From assembly GCF_000485595.1 (NCBI RefSeq), contig NW_014577466.1, forward strand, positions 105,744-169,743: a DNA stretch of 64,000 nucleotides, read 5' to 3'. Below the pieces are notes generated by a model that was not told the origin of the DNA, did not search any database, and saw only the letters and a list, made by a program, of their open reading frames with translations. This document shows positions 13,501 through 26,200 of this stretch, piece after piece. How positions within the stretch are numbered: the stretch's first letter is position 1; every line of letters starts with the position of its first letter. The translations under genes were made by a program, and so were the position numbers. The DNA is from Priapulus caudatus. Its lineage: Eukaryota > Priapulida > Priapulimorpha > Priapulimorphida > Priapulidae.

Positions 13501-16500
13501 GACATTCCGTCAAGGACTCGCAGTCGATCGCCCCCCCCCCAACCTGCATCGACCGTATGTGCGACCGACAGTGCAGGCAGTGCGTGTGTAGCGGACACGT
13601 ACATACGGGCGACTGCAATCTAGTAATTGCGTCTAGGTAAGGGATGCTATACGATATTCGGGGGGGGGCTGCACTTTTTATCTTTGCGAGATTCTTGCTC
13701 TCTGCTTCTGCTTCCTGCACCGCGAGTTCCTTTCCTTTGAGCACACCGTTGTAGCAATCGCTTCGCGTGACAATTCCGTCATTGGAATTTAAATATTCAG
13801 TGTGCCGCATTTCCGTGCCAATACGACGGGTAGCATTGTGGAACACACATGATAACAGGCATTTATAAGTGCGAGATGATCTAGCTAGAGATTGTATCGC
13901 TGTGTGCCATATTTTCCTTGGCAATCGTTCATGCGTAGTCGGTGTATGTAGGCTCTACTGATGTGTCACATTCCGTTTTTGTGCGGCCACGACCAGCTGT
14001 TTAAATTTATAAAACAAACTATTTAATATTAACTAGCAAATAAATTACTTGGGAAGTATCTCTGTTAGCAAAGTGCGCATTATCAATCGTTTATCCTGTA
14101 CTTTGTACAACTGTGTTTATTTTCACAGAGTATAATTTGCATGTTTGCTTTTTAAACGGCAAATTTTAATTGTAAGCCTGATTGGGGTTCAATTATAATA
14201 TTGTATGTACCTGTAGCATATGTACATACGTGCACACGTGATATAATAATATGTATCTCAAACATGTGATATATGTATTATATAAACTATTATATATAGA
14301 GCTTACTTATGATCGAAATTTGTTGGAATTGTCATGCTATTTGACTTTATAATAAAAGAGTCATTATTCTGCACATCGTATGAATTGCAAATTATTTTAT
14401 TTCTGATATATCTGTTGCTCTCACGTTAACCGCAGCTTTCACCGCACGCGCATAGCGACATGACATCAGACGACCACTAAACTATCACACTTTTGTACAC
14501 GGCAGAATTTCATTTAGGGATACCATTACGTCATCAATTTCCGTTTACGACAAATGCAGAGGGAAAGTGAATCGCGATCAGGGCCAGTTTGAAAACAGAA
14601 TTCTGGCGCAGATACAGTGTAATCTGTATATAACGGTCAATCAGAGAAACGGCAATAGTGACCTTTATACGCAGGTGACGTCATGTGACCGTTCTACCGA
14701 GGTGGGACTGCTAGGGACTGTAGTTTGCTTATAATTGTGACCACCGAAATCCTTAACTATGGGATTTATTCAAATCTTGTAATCCCACTGGAATTCATCG
14801 CAGGATTTTTTTTATCTGTGTGCATTTACTGTTATAATTAAGCTGGGGTTACACTACCGACTTTGTGTTGGCGAATTAGACCAACTTTCCAAGTATACAA
14901 CCGACTTGCAGGGCAAAAGCAAAACTTGCGCGACCTACTGATCGATAGCAACTACTTGGGAGATTAGAACATGTTCTATTTTCGCCAACTCGGAGTTGCC
15001 GAATTGCGAAATTGGTCCATCTCGCTAATTCGCCAACATAAAGTCGGTAGTGTAAACCCAGCGTTATGCTGTGTGTGCGTGCACTAAAGATCGTGTCTGC
15101 TAGAACTTTGGCTTTATACACGCTGCGGCTACTCGTTGTTTATAGAAGTAGATGTTACCAGGAGTGTCATAATAAATATAGATCTATATTATGACGCTCC
15201 TGATGGTACTATTCCTCACATTCATCTCGCTGCTCTCAAACACATATACGATCATATAAAACAAATGTATTTCTACTTACTGCTGTTTCTATGGTGTGGA
15301 CCACGCGACTATCCTTTATTCTCTTCGTTTGTTTTTTATATACAGCTACACGCACGTGCCTGCTGCGTGAAAGTATATTTTCATGCAGAAATGTCAGAAT
15401 AGTATTGACGCTGACGTTATCACAAACATGAAATGCATTGCCATTGCCATTGCCATGTATTATATATATGCATGTTGACTCTCGTTTTTCCCTGGCTTAT
15501 GCATATATACACTTGCTGATACAATAAAATTTGTCGATTCGTTTGAGTGATTGCTGAAATGGGAGAAAAGTTGTTCTCACGTGTAAGTTGTTATGGGTGA
15601 TATTTGGTGGTGATTGAACTCAAAAGTCTGATGGCTTAGTGCGTCACTAATATTGAAAAATTATTATCATCATCATCATCGTTGACGGCGGTGTGGCGGC
15701 GGCATCATAATCGTCATTGTCGTCGTTATCGTCATTGTCCTCGTCATCGTCATCATCGTCGTCATCATCATCTTCACTATCGTTATCATCGTTGTTGCCA
15801 TCACTACTTAATTATTGATTGTTGATTTAATTATTATTAATAAATAAATGACACTGTTATGTCAAGCATTTACACAAGCTGCTTGTGGTATCTTGAAACT
15901 ATATGCTTCTTATTACACTGACATTAATTCACTGTCATTCATCTCTATTAAATCTCTATTATCGTGCTAGTGAGGTCTTACGTATACACATATGTATATA
16001 TATATATATATTTTTCATATCTTTCGCTGCTACATAATTCCAACAGTGAATGGCCGGCCAAATATATGTAGCGTATGTGTAGGAATGTGTCCTGAGATAT
16101 ATAGATGCGTCATTTTTTATTGATTGCTATATAGGTGCAGGTGTACGTATCAGTTTCTTTCGAGATAATTGTTCTTTTAGCGGCGAGATATCTGTCTGTT
16201 TCCCTGGGGGCATTTCTTAGCGGCGAGATATCTGTCNNNNNNNNNNNNNNNNNNNNNNNNNNNNNNNNNNNNNNNNNNNNNNNNNNNNNNNNNNNNNNNN
16301 NNNNNNNNNNNNNNNNNNNNNNNNNNNNNNNNNNNNNNNNNNNNNNNNNNNNNNNNNNNNNNNNNNNNNNNNNNNNNNNNNNNNNNNNNNNNNNNNNNNN
16401 NNNNNNNNNNNNNNNNNNNNNNNNNNNNNNNNNNNNNNNNNNNNNNNNNNNNNNNNNNNNNNNNNNNNNNNNNNNNNNNNNNNNNNNNNNNNNNNNNNNN

Positions 16501-19500
16501 NNNNNNNNNNNNNNNNNNNNNNNNNNNNNNNNNNNNNNNNNNNNNNNNNNNNNNNNNNNNNNNNNNNNNNNNNNNNNNNNNNNNNNNNNNNNNNNNNNNN
16601 NNNNNNNNNNNNNNNNNNNNNNNNNNNNNNNNNNNNNNNNNNNNNNNNNNNNNNNNNNNNNNNNNNNNNNNNNNNNNNNNNNNNNNNNNNNNNNNNNNNN
16701 NNNNNNNNNNNNNNNNNNNNNNNNNNNNNNNNNNNNNNNNNNNNNNNNNNNNNNNNNNNNNNNNNNNNNNNNNNNNNNNNNNNNNNNNNNNNNNNNNNNN
16801 NNNNNNNNNNNNNNNNNNNNNNNNNNNNNNNNNNNNNNNNNNNNNNNNNNNNNNNNNNNNNNNNNNNNNNNNNNNNNNNNNNNNNNNNNNNNNNNNNNNN
16901 NNNNNNNNNNNNNNNNNNNNNNNNNNNNNNNNNNNNNNNNNNNNNNNNNNNNNNNNNNNNNNNNNNNNNNNNNNNNNNNNNNNNNNTCTGTTTCCCTGGG
17001 GGCATTCCTTAGCGGCGAGATATCTGTCTTTTTCCCTGGGGGCATTCCTTAGCGGCGAGATATCTGTCTGTTTCCCTGGGGGCATTCTGCAGCCGCTCGG
17101 ACGTGTCGAATGCGAATTAAAAGTAACGTCGAATTTCACCAACCAACTCGTCAATCAATAGATTAATGCTCATGTCACCGTACTTAATTTGATCCAAAGC
17201 GAGCTGTTCTGTAGACTGTAGAGCAGATGCAGTGAGAAGGCCCATGCGCGTCCGTCCGTCTGCGTCACCCAGCCAGCATGATAGTAATGTTTCACTTTTC
17301 GTATTTGCAGATGGAAGCGATAGCGGCGTGGACGAAGAAGGCCCGAAGGTGCCGGTGGGTGTTGGTTACCGTTGGTCCCACCGTGAGAAGCACGAGTAGT
17401 TGCTGACTGTCGTCAAAAGTCTAAAATGTCGTGACCTTCGTAGAAACATCTCACTTCAAAGGTTGCGACATTTTAGAATCACGATTGTCAGATCTATTTA
17501 TGACGCTACTGACGATGGGCCCCTGTTTTCGGCTGTTAGATCATACGCACACCTTTCGATGATGACATTCGCGCGTTGCCGTTTGCCTGACGATTAAGAT
17601 TGGCCGGCATACTCAGAAATTATCATTTTTAGAAATAATTCAACCACGGTTAAATTATGGCCCTTTTACCCAATCAGAGGCCTTTTTCCACATAATTTAA
17701 CCGCGATAAAAATAAATTATCCGCGTTTAAATTATGTGTAACAAGGCCTTTGATCGGGTAAAATGGCGCGGTAAAAATTTGTACCGCTGTAAAAATAATT
17801 CTTTCTAAGTACGATGGCAAACCATAGACGAGCGTTTGAGGGCGTAGTGTACTGCCGTGTTGGCGTTCCAGAAAAGTGGCGCTCGCGTGTCACGCGATGT
17901 GTCGTCATCGTAACCAGTAGTCTGTTGCGGCAGCGTTCGCTACGTCGGGCTAACGTGATTCAGCAGTCTCCGTGCGATCCCTTCCCACAGCAACGATATG
18001 CCGGGAGCGCGTGAAAAACGCAGACCGGCCGGCATGCGTAATGTCCTAGATTTTAATGCAGATTAATTTGCGGGAGTGCTGCGCTCTTAGATTTTTTTGA
18101 TTGCCCTGCCCTGTTAGGGGAATGAAAAGCATGAATTATTGACTCTCCGACTGATTTTTCACGTGCCGTGATCATATTCCTGGTGCTGCGGTACACGCAC
18201 CTACGGCCGGGACTCCCGTTAAAAATTGTTTCGCAAATATTTGTTCAGTAGTCATGTGAATGTTTAAAAATGCTGTTGGTGGTGGGGTACCGGCCGGGCT
18301 GCTACGACCGCCCAGTAATGCGCGGGGTAGAACTCGGCGCGGGGAATCCGTAAGCTGCGAGTCGGGCGTCCCCGCTCGATCGTCAGACACTCTGTAAAAA
18401 TGTCAACCGCTGAGGAAATGCGGAGGAGGAAACGCGGCGGGAAGCGCGTCTCTGCCCCGAGGAACGTGATTAAACGTAATGATGCGACGGGTCGTTTCTT
18501 GTAACCGCGGGCGTTCTCATCGCTCCGCTCGAAACACTGCGGGGGGGGATGTCGCTGTCTGGCTCACGTCTGACTTTTGTTATTGTGCTCGCTGCAGAAG
18601 CCAGAGGTCACGCCCGAGACAGAGGTCATCGCCGAGGAGACGAGCAGCAGCGTCGTGGAGACCGCGACCACAGATGGCAGCACCGTGCAGACGGCGAAGA
18701 CCGAGGCGACCACGGTCACCAGCAAGACGAGGACGACGACGACGACGAAGACGACGACGTCAAAAGTGCCGACCGCCAAGGTACTTATCCGTAAACTGCC
18801 CGCCGGTGCACATCAACCACACCCACGGTGAGACACGACGACAGAGGTCGATGCAAGGTCACTCAAGCTAGACCAGTTTTTTCTTTTTCATGTGCGCTCG
18901 CCGAATTGTCGACTTTACGGCACTCCGTTGCCAGGCATTGTTTTTTAGAACGTCGTATCTAGGCCGTGATTGGCCAGAGCTGTCGGTCGATCACGTGGAT
19001 CGGTTGGTTAACCGTCTCTGTTGCTGCTGTGACTGATTGATGTTGGTGACTGACAACAATGGGCTGCAACAAACCGCAACATGCCGTCGGTGCAACAAAC
19101 CGCAACATGCCGTCGGTGCAACAAACCGCAACATGCCGTCGGTGCAACAAACCGAGCTCTCAGGGTAACGTTGCCCGGTTGACGAGCGATTGGTATGATG
19201 TCAGCATCTACGAATGTTTTGATCGGCAGGCAGCTCTAGCTGTAGCTATGTTTTTTTTTATAATGTTTTTTTATTTCTAGATCCACCAAAGCAATAATAT
19301 CAAACAATAGGCATACATTGGTACATATGAACATTGATTAGTATTTGACGAGAGCTATACAGAGTAATTTTTTACCATAATTTTTTTGGCGGGGGATATC
19401 TACTGCGACATGCAACCACAACACACTGGCTGTAGCTATGTTGCCATACGACGTTCTAAAAGACAATGCTAGGTTACAAAGTGCCGCAAAGTTGACATTT

Positions 19501-20023
19501 TGTTACGCAAAATGTGTCAAAACTGGTCTAGTTTTCCTGGCCTAGCAAGAATGTCTTAGAGGGGGCGTGGTTATCTTACACAGACAGATACGTCAATTAA
19601 GCAGTCTACGTAATTGTAAAGGGTGGGTTCATTTTAAGTGCCCGCCATAGCACGGGGGGGGGGGATAGGGGGTGGAGGGGTTACAGGGGTGAAGGCATCG
19701 AATCGGTTTGGCGATGCAAAGTACAGCCGGCGCAGCCACGGTGCGCCTCCGTTAATGCTTTTGAAATATTCACATTTCAATTTGGGAGAAATGCGGCCGA
19801 CAACAAGAGCGGTTAATAATTGATAGTGTCGCGAGCGAACCTCCCCCCCCCCTGCCCCGCCTGCGTACGCGTGCACCCCGCGTGAATCAATGCTAGCTCG
19901 TCGCTATGTATGTATGTATGCATCATTACCGTGTAGTGTGCAAGCTGCTAGATGACACATTCTCATTCCCCATACCATAGCAGAGCGTGCGTGCGTGCGT
20001 TCGTGCGTGCGTGCGTGCGTTCG

Positions 20024-20064
<41 letters not shown>

Positions 20065-20231
20065 GCATACACGCTCGCCTGCGTGCATTCGTATAGGCTC
20101 ATCTAAGTGTGTGCGCACGCAACTATGTGTGTGTGTATGCATGCTTATGCGCTCACATGCGTGCGTGCGTGCGTGCGTGCGTGCGTGTACGGCTTGTGTG
20201 TGTGTGTGTGCGTGCGTGCGTGTACGGCTTG

Positions 20232-20267
<36 letters not shown>

Positions 20268-23200
20268 TGTACGGCTTGTGTGTGTGTGTGTGCGTATGCT
20301 CCCCTGCGTATATGCCCTGTGTGCGTGCATCACATCTAGATTTGTGGCTGTCGATCGCATACCAGCCTGTGATCGATAAAGACCACCGCTTCCAGATAGT
20401 GAAAAATTCAGTAAGCTAGGTTTCTCGAGTCGGGAGCTCTGTGATCTTGCCGGTGTAGTCTCGCGGTACTATCATCGTCATTGCCTCGCAGCGTGGGAGA
20501 AAAAAACTGATCAGCCTAATTAATCGGAAAAGCGGTTGCAATGTATACAGATCATCATCTTTCTAATGAGAAATTAGACAAAAACTTTTGCTGTACATTA
20601 GTATAGGAGCGTAAATAGCGTGCGACCGTATACAATGGTAGTGCACGTGGGGGATTCTTCATTATTCCTCCATCATTCAAGTTAATTAGTAATTTACGGT
20701 TGGCTTATGCCAGCCCAAAATAGCGGCGGCGGCGGGTGGTTGGTTGGGGGGGGGGTGTTCCTTGTGACTGCGGCTTACACTGAGCGCGGCTTTCTCGCTT
20801 TAAGCTTTAATTAAGCAATAACGCTGATGTGACACGGTTTGCACTATAAACAGATGAGTGCACCTAAGTTACATAACCATGCGTAGCACGTGCGGTGGGG
20901 GAACACAAGCGGAATTGGACGAAGCCTATGCATCTAATTGACCTATCCTTAGGAGCAAGAAAACGACGCCCACCCTGAGATATTTGTTGCTAAGTTTGTC
21001 AAATATTATATTTTTTTGCTAAGTTTGACTTATTGGTGCTTTTCACGCACTCACGTCGAATTGTAGACTCTGTAGCACGTGGCAAGCCTTGTCTTTTCGA
21101 CCGTCCTATCACAACAATGATTTGCTAAAGCTGCCCGTTAATCAAACCACGTGGGGAGGTTAATTCGATGAAGCCAGGAGTGAATAATAGTAGATCTGTT
21201 ATTATCTGTTAGATCTATTATTATTCACTCCCAATGAAGCTTATGCATCATTAGCTTTAACATGAGGAAGTACAGTGCAGAACGCAGTACGTACCATGAT
21301 GTCGTGATGACATAAGGAAAGACCGTAGAAGAAACATACTAATGGTAGTTGAAAGCTAATAGCCCAACCAGTGTCGTAGTTAGGGGGGGGGCAAAGTGGG
21401 CCATGCCCCCCCCTGTTAATCCGAAAGTTTAAAAAAAAATTATAATTGTTCTGCTAAAAAGAGAATTGTTGTAGTCAGAATGAAGGCTGTACATGTACTC
21501 AAAGGTGCCTCAAATACCATCTCCTGCGATCTAGATTTTCAAAATTTTCTGGGGGGGAGGACCCAGGTGTTTCACCCTCATAATACTGGATCCGCCACTG
21601 AACAGTTACATATCTAGGGAGCAGAGAACAACGAACACAAATGTTGCCTTTTTACATGGCGCCCAAAACAAAGATTGCAGAGCTGAGAGGCGGCGGAGCA
21701 TAGGGTGTGGAGAGGGAAGCGGAGGAACCATTAAAATATGAAGTCATCCACTATTTTGCGCAGTTCGCTGTTTTTGGCCCCCCCTGTTAAAAAATCCTGG
21801 CTACGCCACTGAGCCCAACCTGCACTGATATGCCTGTGGCGACATTGGAATGTATTGTGGAGAGCGTATCGGTATAATCGGAAGTGAGATCTTTGCATTT
21901 TTCGCGAGGGCTTCCAACGACAGTGGGGCACCTCGCACGGTTGGCAGTAAATAGTCGTATCTGTGTCACGACAGAAATCTTACATCTGTATGTTTTCATA
22001 GCGAGGCATACCTTGGTGTAATCGCTCATTATACTAATTACTTTAATCACTCTTTATTTTCATAATTGATCCGATACCAGTCCGCGTACCAGCGGTACCG
22101 TCAGTCCAGGCTAATTAATCGATAACATGATAATAATTAATTACAACACTCGTGTTAAATATTGCGTGCAAAAGTAAATAGCAAATTCAGTGGAAGCGCA
22201 TGCATGCACTTTCGTTTACGCCGCAAAATTGATGGCAGGTAAAGTCGTACAGGTTAGACTTGATTAATATGCCGCATGGATAGTAATAGAGATTGCCATG
22301 CGTGCGTGCGCGTAAGCATAGAGAGATTAATTAGGGCTTACATGCATAGCATGCATGCGTGTCGAGGCTTTTCTGACGAGAGACGAGAGTATGTCTAACT
22401 GGCATACCCAGGCATGGTACAGTCAACCCTGTATGTAAGAGCCATATATACACACATAGAGACGTATAGATACGTGTATACACGTAAAGAGAGCGTATAA
22501 GAGCTGTATATTTGGCAATATGCCAAAAGTATCCGTTATAGACAGGTATTCATGTGATTGAAGCGACTTAAGAGAAATTCCAATAGTTTCCTCTACGGAC
22601 GTGTCAACTAACGCGGGTTTAACTTTACATACAAAATGGTTCTATGGTGCAACATGATTTTTGAAAAGATTTTAATTGAATTGCTGGAGTTTTAACCGTT
22701 AAATACTAATTAAATTCCATCTTTTCCCAGAAAACGAGGCCAGAGCCGAAAAAGCCTCAGGGATGGAACGCGAGCTCAAGTACTTCATCTGGACCCAGGA
22801 AAAGTAACGTGCACATTAAATTACACCCGAACTTAATAGTATTCTCTTGAAGTGCGATGAAATAAAATGTGTTAAAGAGATGTTAGATACTGTTAGAGGA
22901 TTTAACCGGCTACCATCCCATTCGCCACTATAGCAAGCCCAAGTGTTGCTACTTTCATATGCAGCTACGTTCCTGTAAACTGCATGCTTACAATACAATG
23001 ATCACTCAAATCTCGTGAACCAGCCACTAATGGATTTTACATTTGCGACATTGTACATTGTAGGTGGCGCTACCGCAGCACCGAAAAAATCTCCCGTAAC
23101 ACCGAGCAGGACTGTGGTAAAGTCCAAAATCGATACAGGTGTGGTCAGCTGAATGAATTGTGGCTGCGAAGATATCGCGTTTTGAATTAAATGTTCGAAG

Positions 23201-26200
23201 CGTTGGAAGCACTAATGTGCATTAATTAATGCTGTTCTCTCTTTAATTCGGCACCCGTGTCAAGCGAATGCCGAGCATGTACCGGCAGCGCACGAAACGT
23301 GGCACAGTCTCACGTTGATTATACTCACGATCACTGTTTTTATCGGGACGCCTTAAAATATTTAGAATTTCGTGCGAGAAGCGAGTCAGCAGAGAATCGA
23401 TGCCAGTTAGGATTCGGTGGGTGTACGTCAGATGTTTGCTTCGCTTACACGCGTGGCATGAAGGCACCTGCCGATTATAATCGAGATTATTGCAGTTGGC
23501 ATTTAGCCAGGTTGAAGTCACTCGGCACGAGAATGTTTTCGAGCGGAAATCACAGTTTTGGTTTAACTCTCAGTGGTGCAAACAGGTGCCACCCGTGAAA
23601 CGTGGCAATTGCTAGCTACGATTCCTGGCTCCAGGGGGATGTTAAATTTTTAAGTCTAACAGTTTTCCTCTTACTTAGGCGATGGAAGTGTAAAACCCAA
23701 GGACACTCCCAAGCGTACGACGCCCACTAGCGGCCCGAAAAAGGCATGTATATGAGCGAGGCAATGAAATCATCGAGGCTACTTAGCAAACGAATTCTTT
23801 TTTATATTAGTCGAAATTCTCGTTTCTAATTTATGATTTAGATCGTTAGTTTATTGTCTGTTTTTAGGTACCTAGTAGGTAGTACTGGGTGTGTTACACT
23901 GTAGTACTGGGTGTGTTACACTGTAGTACTGGGTGTGTTGTTGGGGTATATTACATATCCGTTGGTTCGTCGTTTGTGTATATCACATATCATGTACGTC
24001 TGTCGTTTGTGTATATCACATATCATGTAGGTCTGTTGTTTGTGTATATCACATATATCAGGTATGTCTGTTGTTTGTGTATACATATCACCAAGAGTAG
24101 ATAATAACACATGTGTTATTATCTACTCTTGACATCACATAGGTCGGTATACCCTTAGGGTACATCGCATATCAGGTGGTTCCGTCATTGGGGTATATTA
24201 CATGAATAGAAGGTTTATTAGCATAGGTTTTATACTCATCGCAGCTGGTTAGTGTACATCGTTAGGCTTTGCTGCCAACTCTAACCATAACCCTAACCAC
24301 TAAGCAGGTGTTCAGTCAAAAGCTGGAGTGGAAGGCCAAGTCAAAGATCGGGTCACTTGATAACTCCAGCCATAAGCCTCTCGGCGGAAACAAGAAGATT
24401 GATGAGAAGAAGGTTGACTTCAAGGGGCAAGCGAAATCAAAGGTTGGCTCCATGGATAACGTGACACACGTTCCAAAAGGAGGAGCAATAAAGGTGAGAA
24501 ACACAGCTACTGGTAGTTCTCTCACTCGTCAACGCAAAGTGATGACTCTATGAATATCTGCTGATTGTCTACGTCATCTGCAGTTCATGAGCAACTGTCA
24601 TTTGTTTTGTCGTGCATAACGACGATCAACTGTTTCACTCTCGTTACGACCACACACACAGTCATCATGCATTTACATGTCAGTCGTTCATGCAGGAGCC
24701 TTTGCATTTGCGTTATTACCTTGCCATACACTTCGCTAGGCTTTGCTTGCAGATCAACAAGTCTCTGGGCTCGCAAGTTACTAATGTCGATTACACTCAT
24801 GCTAACTAATGCTTTTTTTGCTTCTTTCTGCTCGTTATCAAGGTTGTAACCCAGAAATTAGACTGGAAGGTTGAGAGTAAGATTGGCTCGTTAGAGAATA
24901 AGCACCATCAGCCCGGCGGTGGAGACAAGAAGGTATTATAACCGTGTAGTGAGTAGCAATCGATCCGTAGTGTAGCCTGCAAGAAATACTCGTTAGTGGG
25001 GAAACTTCATTGTGTTCCCTAGCACAGTCTCGTTCGCTTCGTCGCGGAAGACGTCGGTGCATCCGAAAAGCAGGCGTGGGGAGCTTCGCTTCTACGTGTC
25101 ACAGCAGTCGTTTCTCACCGACCTCTAGCTGTGTGTCCAACGCGCTCCGGCATGCGATCGATTGCCTTCTCCGTAGAGTCTCGTCCGTCGTTTGCGGCGG
25201 CGTGAAAGCGAGCTCTCGCCATTGCTGCGTGTCGGTTCGCCCACGTCGGGGGCGGCCGCTTCACGTTGCCATGGCGATTCTCGCCCAAACGCTTTTGCTA
25301 CGCTCATTCCTCCTAATTTTTAGCTCATCTGACGTAGACAGGTGCAGCTTGTAGACTCGCATGATTGTTCGTCCGTCCGTCCCTCAACAGTTGGGCACAA
25401 ATCTTAACCGCTCGACCTAGGCTCGTGATAGTTGGTGTATAGCATCATGGTAGGAAAAGCCATCACTGTGCTGAAATTTGAGGTCACAGGTCAAAGGTCA
25501 ATGGGGCACAGGGCAGATTTTAGACATTTTCTGAGGACATGGTCTGACGGAGCAATTGAAAAACTTTTTTGTTTCAGCGGTGACCTACCATTTTTATGGC
25601 TTTATTGAAAGGACCATGAAATGTACTTTCTACTGACATGCGAAGATTAAGTGTCGGATAACTTTTTGACCCTCAAGAGGAGGGTTAAACATGGATTTGT
25701 TTACTGTTAGAAAGAATTCGACTGCCGGGTTTGCTAGTAGAATCTATACATGCATGGATGTATGAGGCTACAATGTCACAGTGATGAGTGCTTACCTATT
25801 CTGTCTTGCAAATAGTTGTTGCTACTACGTACGATGGGAGCTTCCATCTTTAATCTTAAGACACTTAAACGTACGCGCCATCTCGTGACAACTTTTATAA
25901 CGATCCCAACGAACATTCCTTCGAGAAGGTTCCTGATACCATCCCTGTGCCTTCCACTGTTTCGGCGCGTATGTGAACACATTTGGGACTAACAGGGTTT
26001 ACTAGAATCCCACCACTCCACCACAGAGTCACCGCAGTAGACGTGAGATGAGCGTTGTCGCTCTGCGGCACTTGTTTGGGTTCTTCATCTGCATTCACCT
26101 TGCGCGGGTGTGTGATCTGTCCAGGCCTTAAACCAGAAATTAGAGTGGAATGTTAAGCCAAGGGTGGAATCGTTAGGGAATACCCAGCACCAGCCTGGAG

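Noticed and set aside
16110-17154. 300-residue open frames spanning the N run
   Set aside because: The frames are open only because the bases are unknown. The flanks are a 40-bp satellite.
20109-20419. Cys/Arg/Val-rich frames over the TGCG repeat
   Set aside because: Pure microsatellite translation.
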